Assembly (NCBI GenBank): GCA_951394405.1
Contig: OX596336.1
Location: forward strand, 372,001 to 436,000
From: Coprinellus micaceus
Taxonomy: Eukaryota; Basidiomycota; Agaricomycetes; Agaricales; Psathyrellaceae
Length of the DNA: 64,000 nucleotides
Direction: 5' to 3'
Made by a program: the position numbers and the translations under genes
In this document: piece by piece, positions 1 to 11,779 of the stretch
How positions within the stretch are numbered: the first letter of the stretch is position 1
Layout: every line of letters starts with the position of its first letter
The notes under the pieces: generated by a model
What the model was told of the DNA's origin: nothing
Databases searched by the model: none
The model's input: the letters and a program-made list of their open reading frames with translations, nothing else

Positions 1-877
1 TCCTCACCACCGTATCTTCGCTGGGCGAGCTATGAGGAGCATGGGCTACTGCTGACTTCTTCCCAGCGGCAATGGAGCCACCCTGCTATATCGGACGGTT
101 AGAACCCCGTCGCCGGCATCCGAAAACCAGCGGAGGACGCACCACTAGAGCCGATACCCGGGGCTTGCGGCGGGGAACGGGGATTGGGACTGGGGCAGCG
201 CGAGCTCTAAGAGGAAAAGCATCTAGTAATGGACGGGCATGGGATCCCTCAGCCGTCGAGGAAGACGCCTGAGGGGTATCCCGGACTGTCACGGTAGGTT
301 CCGTAGGAGAAGCTCCACTACCCTCGGCCAGAGTCGAAGTAGCCGTCGACTGAGTGGGCAGGGTAGGAATGGGAGCAGGGACGGCGCCAGGCGCATCCTG
401 CGTAGCAACTGCAACAGCCAGAGGGCCGTCTACTGGCTGCACAGCAGTCCTCCGCTTCTTGGACGACGCAGGGACATCCTCGTCAGAGTTCTTCCTCTTT
501 GCACTTGGTTTGGCAGCCACCAAAGCCTGTAATTGACACTAGCAGCGTCAGCAAAAGAACACGAACGTTCGCCAAGCAAGTACCTCCAATTCCTCTACCC
601 TTGCCTTCAAAGCCACGATACCCTCATCCCGAATTCTGGTTCTCGTCTCGAACACATCAATTGCTTCCCCATGCTTCTTCTTGAGCTCCTCCATCGCCTC
701 CTGGGCCTTCACCAAATCCCGTCTGGACTGGTCGCTCGCGTCGCGGAACGACCTCTTATCGCGCTTGAGCTCTTCATTTTCTTCTGCTAATTGGTCAACA
801 CGCTTTCTCAATGTCTGAACTTGCGAAGCATAACCAAGAGCTTCGTCTGGGTGCTGGTTGGGAGCGGAAGAAGACAT
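1..877 (-). CDS. CC-6697 family coiled-coil protein, 3' part outside window
   Basis: Minus-strand gene cut by the left window edge. Exon 1 (877-584, 98 codons) starts at the ATG of MSSSAPNQ and encodes a coiled coil with the family block DKRSFRDASDQSRR, followed by leucine heptads. Exon 2 (526-158, 123 codons) joins in phase 0 and is disordered, rich in Pro, Ala, Ser and Thr, with the bipartite basic motif AKRKNSDEDVPASSKKRR. A third exon begins at 85 after an intron with a perfect CTAAC branch point and runs off the edge. The upstream extension to an ATG at 964 is possible, but the internal start matches sister genes. Family function is unknown. The coil suggests dimerisation and the basic motif suggests nuclear import, both inferred. 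Confidence 0.75.
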
Positions 878-1194
878 GAATGATGGTGGTGGAAAGCAAG
901 GAGCGAGGACCGGTTCGCGGCAGCTGAGACTGTGAAACCTTAACCCTACGATATGTCCAAGCAAACGCTGGATGGTTGCGCCGCGGCCAAGAATATGTTC
1001 AGATTGTCGGCTGTTGGGAATCGTTACTATGCTGCAGAAAAGCCCATGAAGTGTATTTGGTTCAGGAGAAACGGTATAGCTCTAGACTGCACGTCAACGC
1101 CCAGCCCACACGACGAGGGAAGAATCAAGATCGGGTGCTACATACACCAGGATTGGCGGGGTGTCGGAAACGTGGGGGCTTATGACCTTCAGTA
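878..1194. other. intergenic, gene 1 / gene 2
   Basis: Upstream of the gene starting at 877 and downstream of the stop at 1195. No coding exon, RNA gene or clear copy of the shared GGCGCC element was seen. Short open frames here look like chance. Confidence 0.4.
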
Positions 1195-2329
1195 TTAACC
1201 GGTAGCACCGTTGGTCGTCGGAGGGATGCCCTGTTGGTGCCCAGTGGACTCGGACAACATCCTTGCGAGATTCATCAACCAATAGTGTGGGGGGTCGGGT
1301 GTCGCGTTCGGGAAAGAGGACGGAAACGATTGGGTTATGGTGTTGAATGCATTCGTAGATGCACAGGGAGCTGCGGGCGCATTTATGGTAGTACTGGAGT
1401 TCGACCCGCCATGAGCTCCGGCTGACGTTGAAGCTTCAACATCCATCGGCTTCGTTTTCTTCTTCTTCTTCTTATTCATGGCTGTGATCTTCTTGGCAGG
1501 TGGACGAGCGCTACTCGCGGTTGCTTGATCCACCGCCGTAGTTGCGTCTGCCGTGCCTTCAGATACCCCTGCTGTAGATGGTGTGGACTTGGAGGCCGCC
1601 TTGGACTTATAAGTCTTTAGTTTCTTGGAAGCCGGAGCTGCGGTGTTGGGAAGAACTGCCGTTGACGAGCTTGCCGTGATATCCACTGGTATCGCTGTCG
1701 ACGAGTTGGCTACGATATCTCCGGGTATCGTCGCGGCCGATGAGCTGGGGTGTGCAGCCGGTGGCTCCGCGACCTTCTTCGCTTTCTTCTTAGGCTTGGG
1801 GTCAGATGGATCGGCTTGCTTCCTCTTCCCAAGCACCTTCGCAGACGCGGGCGTATTCGAGGATCGCTCCCCTTGAGCTGGAACGGGAACGCCCAAGACT
1901 TCTGGGGGTGGAGGAAGGGGTGATATCGCACTAGCACTCTGAGCTGATCCAGAAGCGCCCGAGCGCCCATTCCTCGCCTTCGAGCCAGTCCCTTTCTTCG
2001 CCTAGTCCAATCGAGCGTCATCATCCGTCAAATCCTCGGTTTCAAGAAATATAATCACATACCTCAAGGGCTTCAACCCTCTTCTTTAACTGCACATTCT
2101 CGTCCTCTATCTCTCGCAAACTCCTCCTCAACTCCTCGTTCTCCCGCTCAAGCTTCGCAACGTTCCGCCTCGCTTCATCGCCAGTCTCCCTGAACGACCT
2201 CTTATCGCGCTTGAGATCTTCGTTCTCCTCTGTGATACGAGCGATATGGGCTTGAAGGGTGACTTGGATCTCGGCTGGGATCGCAGCGTTGGGGACGAAG
2301 GGTAACGACGAAGTGGAAGTGGAGGACAT
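1195..2329 (-). CDS. CC-6697 family member, coiled coil plus Lys-rich tail, no globular domain
   Basis: Two exons, 357 residues. Exon 1 (2329-2063, 89 codons) encodes an N-terminal coil with DKRSFRETGDEARR and a strong heptad stretch. The intron (2062-2002) starts GTATGT and ends ACTAG. Exon 2 (2001-1195, 268 codons plus stop) joins in phase 0 and is entirely low complexity: VLGKRKQ followed by PKPKKKAKK, then Ser/Thr/Ala-rich sequence, then a run of seven lysines. Unlike full family members it lacks the DUF6697-like domain and the C-terminal module. It may be a truncated derivative or a natural short form. The basic motifs suggest a nuclear protein. No catalytic motif was seen. Confidence 0.75.
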
Positions 2330-2706
2330 GGGCGTTGGGAGGGAGCAGGGTATTGGATCCGAGATGGGATGCTGTTCAGGTCAACGTGAGAGTGACAGAT
2401 AAGATAAGATTAGATATGCTCAAGGCACCTATCTCCTGGGCACTTTGACGAGATACTATAGGATCAGGGATTCACCGGCCAGGAATGAAGCGCGAAGGAG
2501 ACTTCCTGGATTATACCCTCTTCCAAAATGTGGGAGCGGTCGTCTCTCACCATGGGAGTTACACCAATGAGAAGAAGGATCTCGGTCCAATCCACAACTG
2601 CAAAGAACTCGTCACAGACAGGGTATGGCGGGGCACGTACTGCGTACAAGCTTGAGTATAAACGAAAGTCTCCCCAACTCACAACCCTCTCCCATACGCC
2701 CCGCAT
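2330..2706. other. intergenic with weak copy of shared element
   Basis: About 95 bases upstream of the start at 2329 lies GGCACCTAT (2424-2432), one base off the GGCGCCTAT core found upstream of sister genes. No coding sequence was seen. Confidence 0.3.
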
Positions 2707-4449
2707 CTAAGGTCTCCCTCCACTCGCATACGACCCACCCCTCCTGGACCTCGAAGGCACGTACTCATAACCCCCCAAATCGCCCTGTACAAACACAGAA
2801 AGTCAGCGCAAATCAAAGCCTCAGCACGCAAAGACCTCACCATATGAGAGGGAGGCAACGTCACATTCGGAATCGCGAAGTACGCCTGTGCCGTTTCAGG
2901 GCGTACCGCACGAGGCGGAGCAGGAGGACCAGACCCCCGTGGAGGAGACCTTCCAGGAGCGTTCGGGCTCCGACTTTGACGTCCACGAAAGGGAACTGGA
3001 ACGCGGGACATTTCAGTCTTGGGCGATAGATTTTGGGCTCGAGGTGGTTTCGGTGGGAGGCTGAGGTCCTTGCTGTCCGGTTTCGGAAGGGGCTTTGGAA
3101 GCGAATAATTGTCCAAGAACAACCTCAGGAGAGCGCTTGTTGAAAATAACGAAGAGGAGGTACTGACGTTAGAGGGGCCTTTAAACGAGGAAGGTGGAGC
3201 CCTCGGGTTCGGGGCCTCCTTCGCGGCTTTCACCTAACCCAGGTGTGAGCTGAACTCAAGGGATGCATGTACCGAAGTATACGTACCTCTGAGAGCGGTG
3301 GTCCGATCGAATGGCCCGCGAACCTCACCTGGGGGACATAGGGCTGGCTGGTAGTACCTCTCCTTTTATCAGGAGACTCGACTTTGAAATTTGGCCTATG
3401 CTGTACCGAACCCGAGGCGGGTAGAGGCGGACGGGACGGCTTCAGGTGGGGAGGGGCGTCTTTCGGAGGAGCAGTTGAAGAGGACGCGCCCCGGTTTGAA
3501 CTCGGTGCAGTCCCGGCTGTGGCGAAACGCACGTCGTTAGATCTGCGGCGAGGGTCGACGACGATGTCGGACGAAGAGGAAGCGATACTGCTGTTCGAAA
3601 GGGAGGCCTCGTTGTTCACATGAACGACGGCGGGGGGCACTGATGGGGTAATCGAAGAAGTAGCAAGGGGCTCTGAGGACTCCGTCCTCGCCTTCTTGTT
3701 CGGATGGCAGTCGTTGTCTTCATAAGGACTCCTTTTCCCGAGCATCTTGGCGGGAGGTGGCTTCGACCACTCAGGTTGGTCCTTCATCCCTCCGTCGCGA
3801 AGGGGAACGCCGTTCGAGTTCGAGTCCGCGGGAGAAGGATATGTTCTCGACGATCCTTCTGCACTATCCATCGTTGTGGAGGAGTGCACCTGCTCCCTCC
3901 CGGATGTGCGAGTTATGTTCCCGTCGACAGGCTTCCTCTTGTCGAATATCATCGCGGACGGCCCGTCCAAATCCTCGAGTATTCCACGTTTGGCGGGGAG
4001 ATCAGGCTCGACTGGCGAGGGGTAGTCGGTAGGCCCTGGCGTCGCAGATACAGATACCATTGCTAAGGGGGGTATGTGGACCTCATCTGCCCCGCCAGAT
4101 CTTGTCTTCGCAACCTCAGCCTGTCCAACGGGCCCAGCACCCCGATAAGCACTGAACCAACCTCTGCTTGAAACGGGTAGCGCACCTGCAGTTCCTTCAC
4201 CTCGCCCAACGCATTTTCCTTCAATTCCCTCTCAGACTCAAGCTTCCTCCTCAGCTCCTTGATATCATCCCTCATTCTCGCCAAAGTCCTCCTGGATTCA
4301 TCGCTAGCATCCCGAAACGACCTCTTGTCGCGCCTGAGCTCGTCGTTCTCTTCTACGAGCTGTTCTACGCGTTTCTTGAGGGCTTTGACATCGGACGGGC
4401 TATCGCGCGAGCAGGGTTGGGAGGACGTGCCGGGAGCGGTGGTCGACAT
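2707..4449 (-). CDS. CC-6697 family member, coiled coil plus long disordered region
   Basis: Four exons, all in phase 0: 4449-4186, 4120-3287, 3233-2841 and 2784-2707, giving 522 residues. Residues 20-88 form a coiled coil containing LRRDKRSFRDASDESRR. The middle is disordered and carries the family motif AKMLGKRS followed by NKKART. The last exon is short, Gly/Tyr/Arg-rich, and reads GGYEYVPSRSRRGG before the stop, loosely echoing the GGLSYVS tail of other members. A DUF6697-like core is not recognisable. Start chosen at MSTTAPG by comparison with sisters; an upstream in-frame ATG exists at 4518. An AGGCGCCC element sits about 95 bases upstream. Probably nuclear (inferred); function unknown. 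Confidence 0.75.
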
Positions 4450-4540
4450 GGAAGTTGGGAGCAAGTTGCGAAGGCGCGCCCAGTACCTGATCGTCGCGGT
4501 GATGGCATGTGATGGCAATTGCCGAACACACAGGGGCTAA

Positions 4541-4552
4541 TTAGGCGCCCGC
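4541..4552. promoter_or_regulatory. shared GGCGCC element upstream of gene at 4449
   Basis: TTAGGCGCCCGC, about 95 bases upstream of the start codon at 4449. Same core and similar distance as in the genes starting at 6869 and 8630. The role as a transcription-factor site is inferred from recurrence only. Confidence 0.5.
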
Positions 4553-5458
4553 GAAATTCAGTCAATTCCTCCTAGTAGCTACGCATTCATTCAAACAGGA
4601 GGCCACAGGGATAATACTATATTGGATAAGGGAGCCCAAGAGGCGAACAACAGCTGCAAAACACGTACGAAACAGGCCCCACTAACTACCCCCATTGCGG
4701 TCCAAGCACCCAACCTCTCCCAGCAGGTTCAGCCCACCCTCACTCAGAATGCGGGTTCAAGTAGACCCTGAAACGTTGACCGCCCAGACCACGACTCAAT
4801 TTATGATAGAAAGTGCGGCCCCCTCGAAGACATCCCGGCCAGCTGCTAAAGCGCCGTCTAATCTTTCATGCACCATTCCAGAATCGAGAGCCCCCTCTGT
4901 ATGTTCCTACATCTCGTCCATGATAGTGGGACACTCACATAGCAACCAGGTCGGCCCTTCCCGCCTCCTGCCGGTGTGCCAGGGCGATTAGGCGCCCAGG
5001 CCATCCAGTATGACGATAGATAAGATTAGATTACCACGGTTGCCTGATGTAGATGCCAGCACGTAGCGGGACCAATATCATTCCTTGCCCTCGACGCTAT
5101 ACCGAGGTGCTCAGCCAGCGTTGCCCAGAGCCTCACCAGCGAGCGAGCCCGAGTAGGTCCACTCTGGACTACTCCACCGGGCCATGCGACGTCCAACTCA
5201 CTCGCCGGAGGTTCATCGAGTGGGAAATAGTTCAACAGGTCGCTGCTCGGCGCTTCGAGGTTAGATCTGAGCTTTGTTGCCTCGAATCCAGTCCGATCGC
5301 GTACTAGAGTATAGGTATGCCCTAGGAAGGATAGGCTTCGCAGGGATGCTGTCGGCCTATTAGTTGATGAATTATACTTCGATTGGCAATGATGGGTTTG
5401 GAGGCGTTCCTCGCGTGGCGTGCCACACCCAAACATCGTAGACGCGGTGTTAAGCTTG
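4553..5458. other. intergenic with orphan GGCGCC element
   Basis: No coding exon was supported. One further element copy, ATTAGGCGCCCAGG, lies at 4987-5000 with no start codon at the usual distance; it may be a promoter remnant of a lost copy. Confidence 0.35.
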
Positions 5459-6869
5459 CTACCGACGATACGTCCTGGGAATAGGAGAGCGTTCCCTGAA
5501 CCTTCTTGGACCGTCTGGAATAGATGGTCTCCCTCGACGTCCACCAAACGTCGGGCTCGGCGACCTTCCCTGGTGGGATAGTCAGCGCTAGATTCGTGGA
5601 GAGATGACGATCGGAGGGGGAACGCACACTTCGAAGAGGGGCAGCTACCCATGATCGGTCAGGCCTCTCCCGGTCTGGCGCTCTCGCAGATCGCTGCGAG
5701 TTTCCACGCCTGAACCGGTCATCCCGGCACTAAAACGAACGTGTCAGCCAGGTGGTAAGCGCATACAACTAGTTGCGTACCCGCCGTTCGCTTCGCTTCC
5801 TTGGCGATCGTCTCCTGCTCCTGTCATTCCCCGGATTCGGAATCTTCTGTAATCGAGAAAATGAGCCCGTCAAGCCTTTGGAGAGGAGAGGGTAACACGA
5901 ACCGAGCGTGGAGAGGTAGGAGTGAAATGAGAACGATCTCCGAACCTCATGAGGCCTTCATAGTTCGGTTCGGCTGGGGTAGCCTGGGTGTCTTCGGCCA
6001 TAGCCTGCTCTTCGCCGGATGGTTCATCGTCCTCTGAGTCCACGTTAATGACCTCGGGTTCGGGGAGCTTCGAAGACGACGCGATCCCACTCGTTGCATC
6101 TGGATCGGAAGAGATCATTGGGTGTGAGATTGGGACGGTCGAGTGACTCTGCAGTCTGTTCTGCTGAAGGAGAGGATCGAAGGCAGGTTCAAATGGAGAA
6201 GTATCGTAGGTTTTTGGGCGGTGAGAGGAGCCCGTAGCGAAGGCTTGAGTAACCTGGGGGGAGCCGAGAGGTGTTGGAAGGGCCTCTAAATGGTGGTTCG
6301 ACGACCCAACAGGCATTCCTGTATGCTTAGGGTATTCCGGGTTTATCCTTTTGGGATGTTCGGAATGAGACTCGTCGACGACCTTCCTCTTCGTCGGATC
6401 TGTCGGCCGCTCGTGGTCCCCGTCTGCTCGTGTGGTTAAACCAACCGCACTCAAACACCCCCTCTGGACGTCTCCACCCTGGGTCAACTTGGTGACGTTT
6501 GAATCTGAATCTGACCCATTTACCGCACCTCCAACAGGCTAATCAACATTCCGCCGGAGTTAGGACAAAACAAGGGACCTAGACTTTGAGAACACATACC
6601 TGCGTGAACTCCCCCACCATTCCCGCATACTTGCCCCTCTCATGCTTCTCCTCCTCGTTCCTTCTTCTCAGTTCCTTCACTTCTTCTCTCAACCTCGTCA
6701 AACCTCTCCTCAGCTCATCGCTGGAGTCCCGAAAGGACCTCTTATCCCGTCTGAGATCTTCGACCTGTTCTGTGAGCTCGATGATCCGCTTTTTCAACGA
6801 GATGACCTCGAATGCACTATGACATGTGCACGTCTCGTGGGGAGCCGAGGTCGGGTAGGTGGAGGACAT
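5459..6869 (-). CDS. CC-6697 family member with Arg/Ser-rich tail (RS copy A)
   Basis: Five exons in phase 0: 6869-6600, 6538-5903, 5846-5781, 5729-5649 and 5569-5459, giving 387 residues. Exon 1 (90 codons) encodes a coil with LRRDKRSFRDSSDELRR. Exon 2 is disordered with TKRKVVDE and, near residue 250, the acidic stretch VINVDSEDDE that resembles a SUMO-interaction motif. Exons 3-5 encode an Arg/Ser-rich tail with RSRRRSPRKRSERR and RERSPIPRTYRR. Exon number and sizes (90, 212, 22, 27, 36 codons) closely match the neighbour at 7208-8630, so the two are a tandem duplicate. The donor after exon 2 (GTTCGT) is unusual but keeps frame. RS tails are typical of RNA-processing factors; such a role here is inference. 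Confidence 0.75.
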
Positions 6870-6966
6870 GGTGGTGGAAAAGAAGGACGTGAAAATATTG
6901 GGCGATCGTTGTGAGACGCGATGCGGTGAACGTCACGTGCGGCCAGTCTTAAAATGATCGCCGGGA

Positions 6967-6979
6967 AAATAGGCGCCCG
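6967..6979. promoter_or_regulatory. shared GGCGCC element upstream of gene at 6869
   Basis: AAATAGGCGCCCG, about 100 bases upstream of the start codon. Matches the copies near 4541 and 8741 in core, AT-rich flank and spacing. Confidence 0.5.
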
Positions 6980-7207
6980 TGGATTGAACCCTGTGCGACG
7001 ATGAATTTATAGCTACATTGTGGAGTTGGTATCTTTGGAAGCCAACACCCTTGATGGTAAGGTGATCAGAACCGTCGCACGGGAGTACCAGGAGACAGGG
7101 ACTTTATACATATTCGGCCCCTTGTCAAATCGTCTCACAAAGCTCGTCTGAATTCTAGATTATCAAAGGCGGTTCTCGGGTCGTCCATTAGATACAAACT
7201 TGCTTTC

Positions 7208-8630
7208 CTATCGACGACACGTCCTCGGTTCAGATGAATGATCTTGGAAATTTCTCCGCGCGTCCGGATCGGATGATCTCCCGTGGCTGTCTCCAGAAAA
7301 CGGACTCCTAGACCTTCTGCGGTCTCTCTGTTAGGATTGTCAGCATTCGCCCTGGATGAAAGAGGCGCAGAGCGATGGAACTGACACTTCTTGGGAGGGG
7401 GCCTACCCATGCTCTATCAAAGTCTGAAAGTTCTGAGGCTCTTTTAGCGCGCGAGCGATCCCCACGCCTGGAACGATCGTCTCGACGCTGGCAAAAATGT
7501 CTCAGTTGTAACCACGGATGATGAACCGGATTGGATAGGTTACTCACCCGCCCTTCATTCCTCTTCTGCGGTCGTCTCCTGCTGTCATCTGGCAGGATGG
7601 GTCGACGCTGGAATTGATGCCGCATTAGTATCGACGTCTAGACTTACATGCAAAAGCAGGCGAACCGGAAGTGGGACAGTTGGTGCGAAACGTGACGACT
7701 CCCCGATCCTCATAAGACCGTCATAGCTGATATTGGAGGCCTGGGTACGAAGGTCCTCTCCCGCAGTCTTCGATTGAGAAGCCAAACCTCCATCCTCAGA
7801 ACCTACATTGATGACTTCGGTGGCGGAAACATTTAGTGGTGAAGGGATCGAGGTGTTCATGATTGGACGGTGACTTGTTTGTGGGGGTGCAACGAGGGTA
7901 CGGGCAAGGATACTCGATCCGTTCGACTGTAAGCGCGGGTCTGGAACGTGATCAGGAAGAGAGCCGTTGTGATTCTGTTGTCTAGGGCCACCAGCGAGGA
8001 AGGTTCGAGGGATTTCGGGTGAGGCGAGGGGCGTAGGGAGTATCTCCAAGGAAGGGTTCGATGGATCGAGAGGAACTCCAGAGGGCATAGAATATTCCAA
8101 GATAGGCCGTTTGGGAGACCCGGGATGAAGTTCTTCGACGGGGTTCCGTTTCGCGGAATCTGTCAGCCGCTGCTGGACCTCAACGCCGTGTATAGCAGGT
8201 ACCAGCTTCGGTGCCCCGTCCCGTACGATATCTTTGAGCTGGGGCGAGATTTCGGTGACCTCCATACTTGTATTTGACCCACTCATTTCACCGTCAAGAT
8301 TCTAGCGTAAGTTTCTCCCCATTTAGCGGGGAAAGTAACCTCGAAACCGCCACTACGCACCTGGGTCAACTTCTGCACCATTTCCACATACTTCTCTTTC
8401 TCCTGCCTCTCCTCCTCGTTCTGCCTCCTCAAATCTCTCACCTCCTCCCTGAGTCTTGCCAACCCCCTCCTCAACTCATCGCTAGAGTCTCGAAACGACC
8501 TCTTGTCGCGTCGGAGGTCTTCGACTTCCTCGGTTAGCTCCACGATCCTCCTCTTCAGCCCGCTGATCGCAGAAATACTGTCGCATGGGTACGTTTCATG
8601 AGGACCAGAGCCATGTTGGGTAGAGGACAT
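7208..8630 (-). CDS. CC-6697 family member with Arg/Ser-rich tail (RS copy B)
   Basis: Five exons in phase 0: 8630-8361, 8301-7648, 7607-7548, 7487-7407 and 7327-7208, giving 394 residues. Exon 1 encodes a 90-residue coil with LRRDKRSFRDSSDELRR, nearly identical in plan to copy A. Exon 2 has SAKRNPVEELHPGSPKRP and the VINVGSEDGG stretch. Exons 3-5 give RRRPQKRNEGR, RSRRGDRSRAKRAS and RDRRRSRSPF, ending EPRTCRR. Exon 1 and exon 4 lengths equal those of copy A exactly. The in-frame ATG at 8768 was rejected in favour of MSSTQHG at 8630. A GGCGCC element sits about 115 bases upstream. Function unknown; an RS-like tail hints at an RNA-processing link. Confidence 0.75.
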
Positions 8631-8740
8631 AGCGGCTAGGACGAAGGTGGGAGTGGAATTAACGGGCGATCGCTTCGAGTTCCAGACGCGAAATTCGGGA
8701 ATCGTCACGTGGGTTGCGATCGGCCTTCGATACAGCGACG

Positions 8741-8753
8741 AATTAGGCGCCCA
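8741..8753. promoter_or_regulatory. shared GGCGCC element upstream of gene at 8630
   Basis: AATTAGGCGCCCA about 115 bases before the start codon, one of the best matches to the shared promoter element in this window. Confidence 0.55.
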
Positions 8754-8759
8754 GGGAAC

Positions 8760-9130
8760 CGGCCGCATGCGAGAGATGCGATTGTGAGCACCTGATACAG
8801 TTACAAGAAGAGCCCTCTGAACATAGCGCTTTGCTCCGCATTACGCAAGGAAAACGGCCTTCTAAATTCCATTCGACCTCACGTTTCCGGGGCAAGGGAT
8901 ACTATAGTGCTCACGAACCCGCGCCGTTTTGCATACTTTCACTGCATACACGTTGGTGAATGGGATAGAGCTGACACACAAACACATGCGCAGGATCATA
9001 CCGAGCGAGGTGATCAAAGGTGTTGATTGCCACAGAGATGTAAAGGTGGAAGCGTCCTGGTTATCAGTCAATTGGGAAATAAATGAATGGACGACTATAT
9101 TGAAAAGGTACCCATGAGTATACGTAGACC
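8760..9130. other. intergenic
   Basis: No coding exon or RNA gene was recognised between the promoter of the gene at 8630 and the relic at 9131. Confidence 0.4.
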
Positions 9131-10014
9131 TCAAGCGAAGATATGGAAGCGTCGGCCCGCTCCCTTCATCTTGGAGTCATCATAAACAATGGGCTCCTCA
9201 GTCTCCAGGCCTTCCGAGCTTCCTCTAGAACTCGCACTTGTACGGGAGCTCATTACAGTCAGAGGCATTAGTGCGGGCGGCTTGCTCCCAGTGGTCTCCC
9301 TTGCATACTGCTTTGGCCAACCCTGCCGCGAGCCTGCCGTCAGGGGAGTTCCTACCGCACTGCTGCAGTAAGCCTGCTTGATGTCTTCAGCCGTCGGTGC
9401 CAGTGGAACTAACCTTCCAGTCTTCAAGTCATGTGCCATTTGATTGATCTTGGCCTGCCACTCCGCGTCGGCTTCGACACCATACCAACCCACCTTCCGG
9501 GCGTGTATTCTCACTTTCACCTCTAGGTATTAGTCGTACTTTTTCGTCGTCCAAACGTGGTCGACCCAATGCTCTTGGACCTACGACAACGCGGAGGTTA
9601 GCAGGGGATCATTGGGTGCTCGCACGTTGAGATCCTCACCGACTCCTTTTGCCCACGGAACTGTGCTTTTGTCATCCCGGAGATCTTTGCATCCAATTAC
9701 AAGCCCAAGATCGTAGCTGAAAGGCCGAGTAGAGCCGCCTCGGTGCTCATCGCCGATCACTGGATACGCTGTTCCTGGAATATCGTCAGTAGAGGGTGGA
9801 GGACAACGCGATCGGCGTAGCGCGCAGGTTGGGAACCAGAAGAATTCGTTTAAACTCGCCCTTGACGTGTCGCCTGTGAAACGTGACAAGAAGGATGTCG
9901 AGGCCGCCAAATCGCCCCGTACTTCGGCTCTAATCAATAACAGGGCATCATAAGCGTCGAACGCCTCGAAGAGGTGATCGTGATTCCTGGAGTCGCAAAT
10001 AGTGAATTCGACTG
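9131..10014 (-). pseudogene. degenerate relative of the CC-6697 C-terminal module
   Basis: Open sequence from about 10014 has no upstream ATG exon; the preceding gene ends at 10143. A 45-base intron ending CGTAG leads into VQEHWVDHV, matching the VQNHWAK segment that starts the C-terminal module in intact copies. It continues TTKKYD, then an in-frame TAA, then VRIHARKVG, comparable to the family's MRARIALRKAG. A degraded AEDIKQAY replaces the usual DxLDAFRRG. The upstream 140 codons align only vaguely with the globular domain. The missing start and the stop codon argue for a relic. An alternative is an unrelated gene with unusual splicing. Confidence 0.4.
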
Positions 10015-10142
10015 TCGCGCTGACCGCGGTAAATGGTCAACAATACGCCCAGTGGGCTCCGTATATATACACGCAAAAATACGTGGATGATATTGAACTT
10101 TCGTTTCTACGGTCAACGCAGAGAAGTTGGATTCGGCGGAGG

Positions 10143-11779
10143 CTATCTCGCCTCCAGCTCTATTGCTAATGACGAGACCCCCGTATGGTACGAGTCCATC
10201 ACGGAGGTGAACATGCCTAACGATCCTTCCAGATCGTCCGGATGGGTCTCGGGTCGGTCGGTCGACTTTCGTCGCTTGAGGATGACGAACATTACCCGGT
10301 TGCAGAGGATGGACCCCATTGTCTGGTGGAACCTTATCGAGCGATGGGGTGTGAGCGGGAGGCCCTATGATCGGGGCGGGGAACACTTACGGGCCAAATG
10401 TCCTCGCCTAAAGTCATGTTAGCTGCGGAAAGGGAAGGTAACCGCAGTTCGAGGACGACTCACCCTCGAAGGCACGTTCAGGATGATGGCGTTCGCAAGG
10501 CTCAAGGCTAATGTGCAATGAAACGTGTTATTATGTGTGACCGCGGACAAATGGAAGATGGTACTAACCAAGGATGATTAGGCAATATAGAATGCCACTC
10601 TGATAAAGCTCAACAACCCATGGCGAGCGCGACTGTCGGACTATTGCATCATTCAAATGAGTCGCAAATACTACACCACCCCCCCGCGATACGTACCATG
10701 CTGAATACCCTTGTAGAGCATGAATCCGATGGTGACTGGCGCGCGAACGTAAGAGAAATTATGTAACTAAAGCTAAACGTCTACTCACACCCTTGCGAGA
10801 TCCCAACCATCATATAGGCGTAGTCCCTGTACACCTTCCCTACAATTAGGCGGCACCCCACTGCCGTTTTAGTAGGTGGCCCGGCGTGGTCCCATGGCTC
10901 TAGGACTGCGAAGGCGTTAGCGATTGGCGAAGGGGAGGTTTGGTTGTGAGACGCTGACAGGTATAGTTAACTTGCTGAAGCGCCGCACACACCACAGACA
11001 CGACGAAGGTTACCTAGGGACGACATAAAGAGCTAAAACAAGAGGTAGAAGGAACCGCCTACGTACAACGAGAAGGAAGAGCAGAAAGATCTTGACGACC
11101 CGATTGTTTTGCCATAGCGCGCAGGTTTGTAGGTAGATTATGGCTGGAGAGCAACGTGAGGTGAGTTTCAGCGGGGGGGACGGATAGGCGCACTATAAGC
11201 AGCGTTCGCTCCGATGATGACCAGCCCTACACGGAGAGGGGGAGATGCGACTGTATTAGCCCAATGTCCCGCGGAGGCGCAGTTAAACTCACATAGCGAG
11301 GTGTTAAAAAGCACTGAGCATTTCTACAGGATAAGAGGGTTGGATTCTCGGTTTGGGATTCATTAGGACTTGGGACACACCGAAGCCCTGTGATTATCCA
11401 CGAGGACTGTTTCGAGGCACGGGGTAAACGCCTAGAGAGTGCTGGCTGGACTGACGACTCACAGTACATAAAGAGGGACTCGCCGATGAGCGGTAAGTAG
11501 CGATTCAGGTAGAAAAGGGGGATTCCGATGGACCAGGGACACGTCCACACAGTGGATACCTACGCGATAGGGGGAGTTCGGTTGCTGTGCCTGCATTGAA
11601 GAGAAAGCCGGAATAAACGCACTTCGTCTTCAAAAGTCACAAGGTAATCGAAGACCTGGGCGCAGGAGATAATGAGCCGTCGCTCAGCCCACATACCGGG
11701 ACCGTTGAGCGAATGGATGAAGCAGACTTACCAGGAGGCAAAGGTTGGATACGGCGAACAGCTTCACCTGGTTCAGCAT
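10143..11779 (-). CDS. DUF6533-type multi-pass membrane protein
   Basis: About ten small exons were traced. The N-terminus, MLNQVKLFAVSNLCLL then VFDYLVTFEDEV, STVWTCPWSIGIPLF and YLNRYLPLIGE, has the layout of the basidiomycete DUF6533 domain. Later exons give LVIIGANAAYT, IIYLQTCALWQNNR, KIFLLFLLV, ISQGFTIGFMLYKGIQH, LYQSGILYCLIILALSLAN and a cytoplasmic end with RVMFVILKRRKS. Hydrophobic segments suggest about seven transmembrane helices, as in family members, which are membrane proteins of unknown function. Exons joined at split codons (T/GG for Trp, T/TC for Phe) support the splice sites. The exon following FMY (about 11420) is uncertain. The start at 11779 is the first ATG in frame; a further 5' exon cannot be excluded. 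Confidence 0.8.

Noticed and set aside
9522..9538. GT..CTAAT..AG string of 17 bases that would remove the TAA in the 9131-10014 relic
   Set aside because: Far below any plausible spliceosomal intron length; the stop is more simply explained by decay.
10033..10422. 129-codon plus-strand frame
   Set aside because: Overlaps the last exons of the minus-strand DUF6533 gene, whose splice structure and motifs are much stronger.
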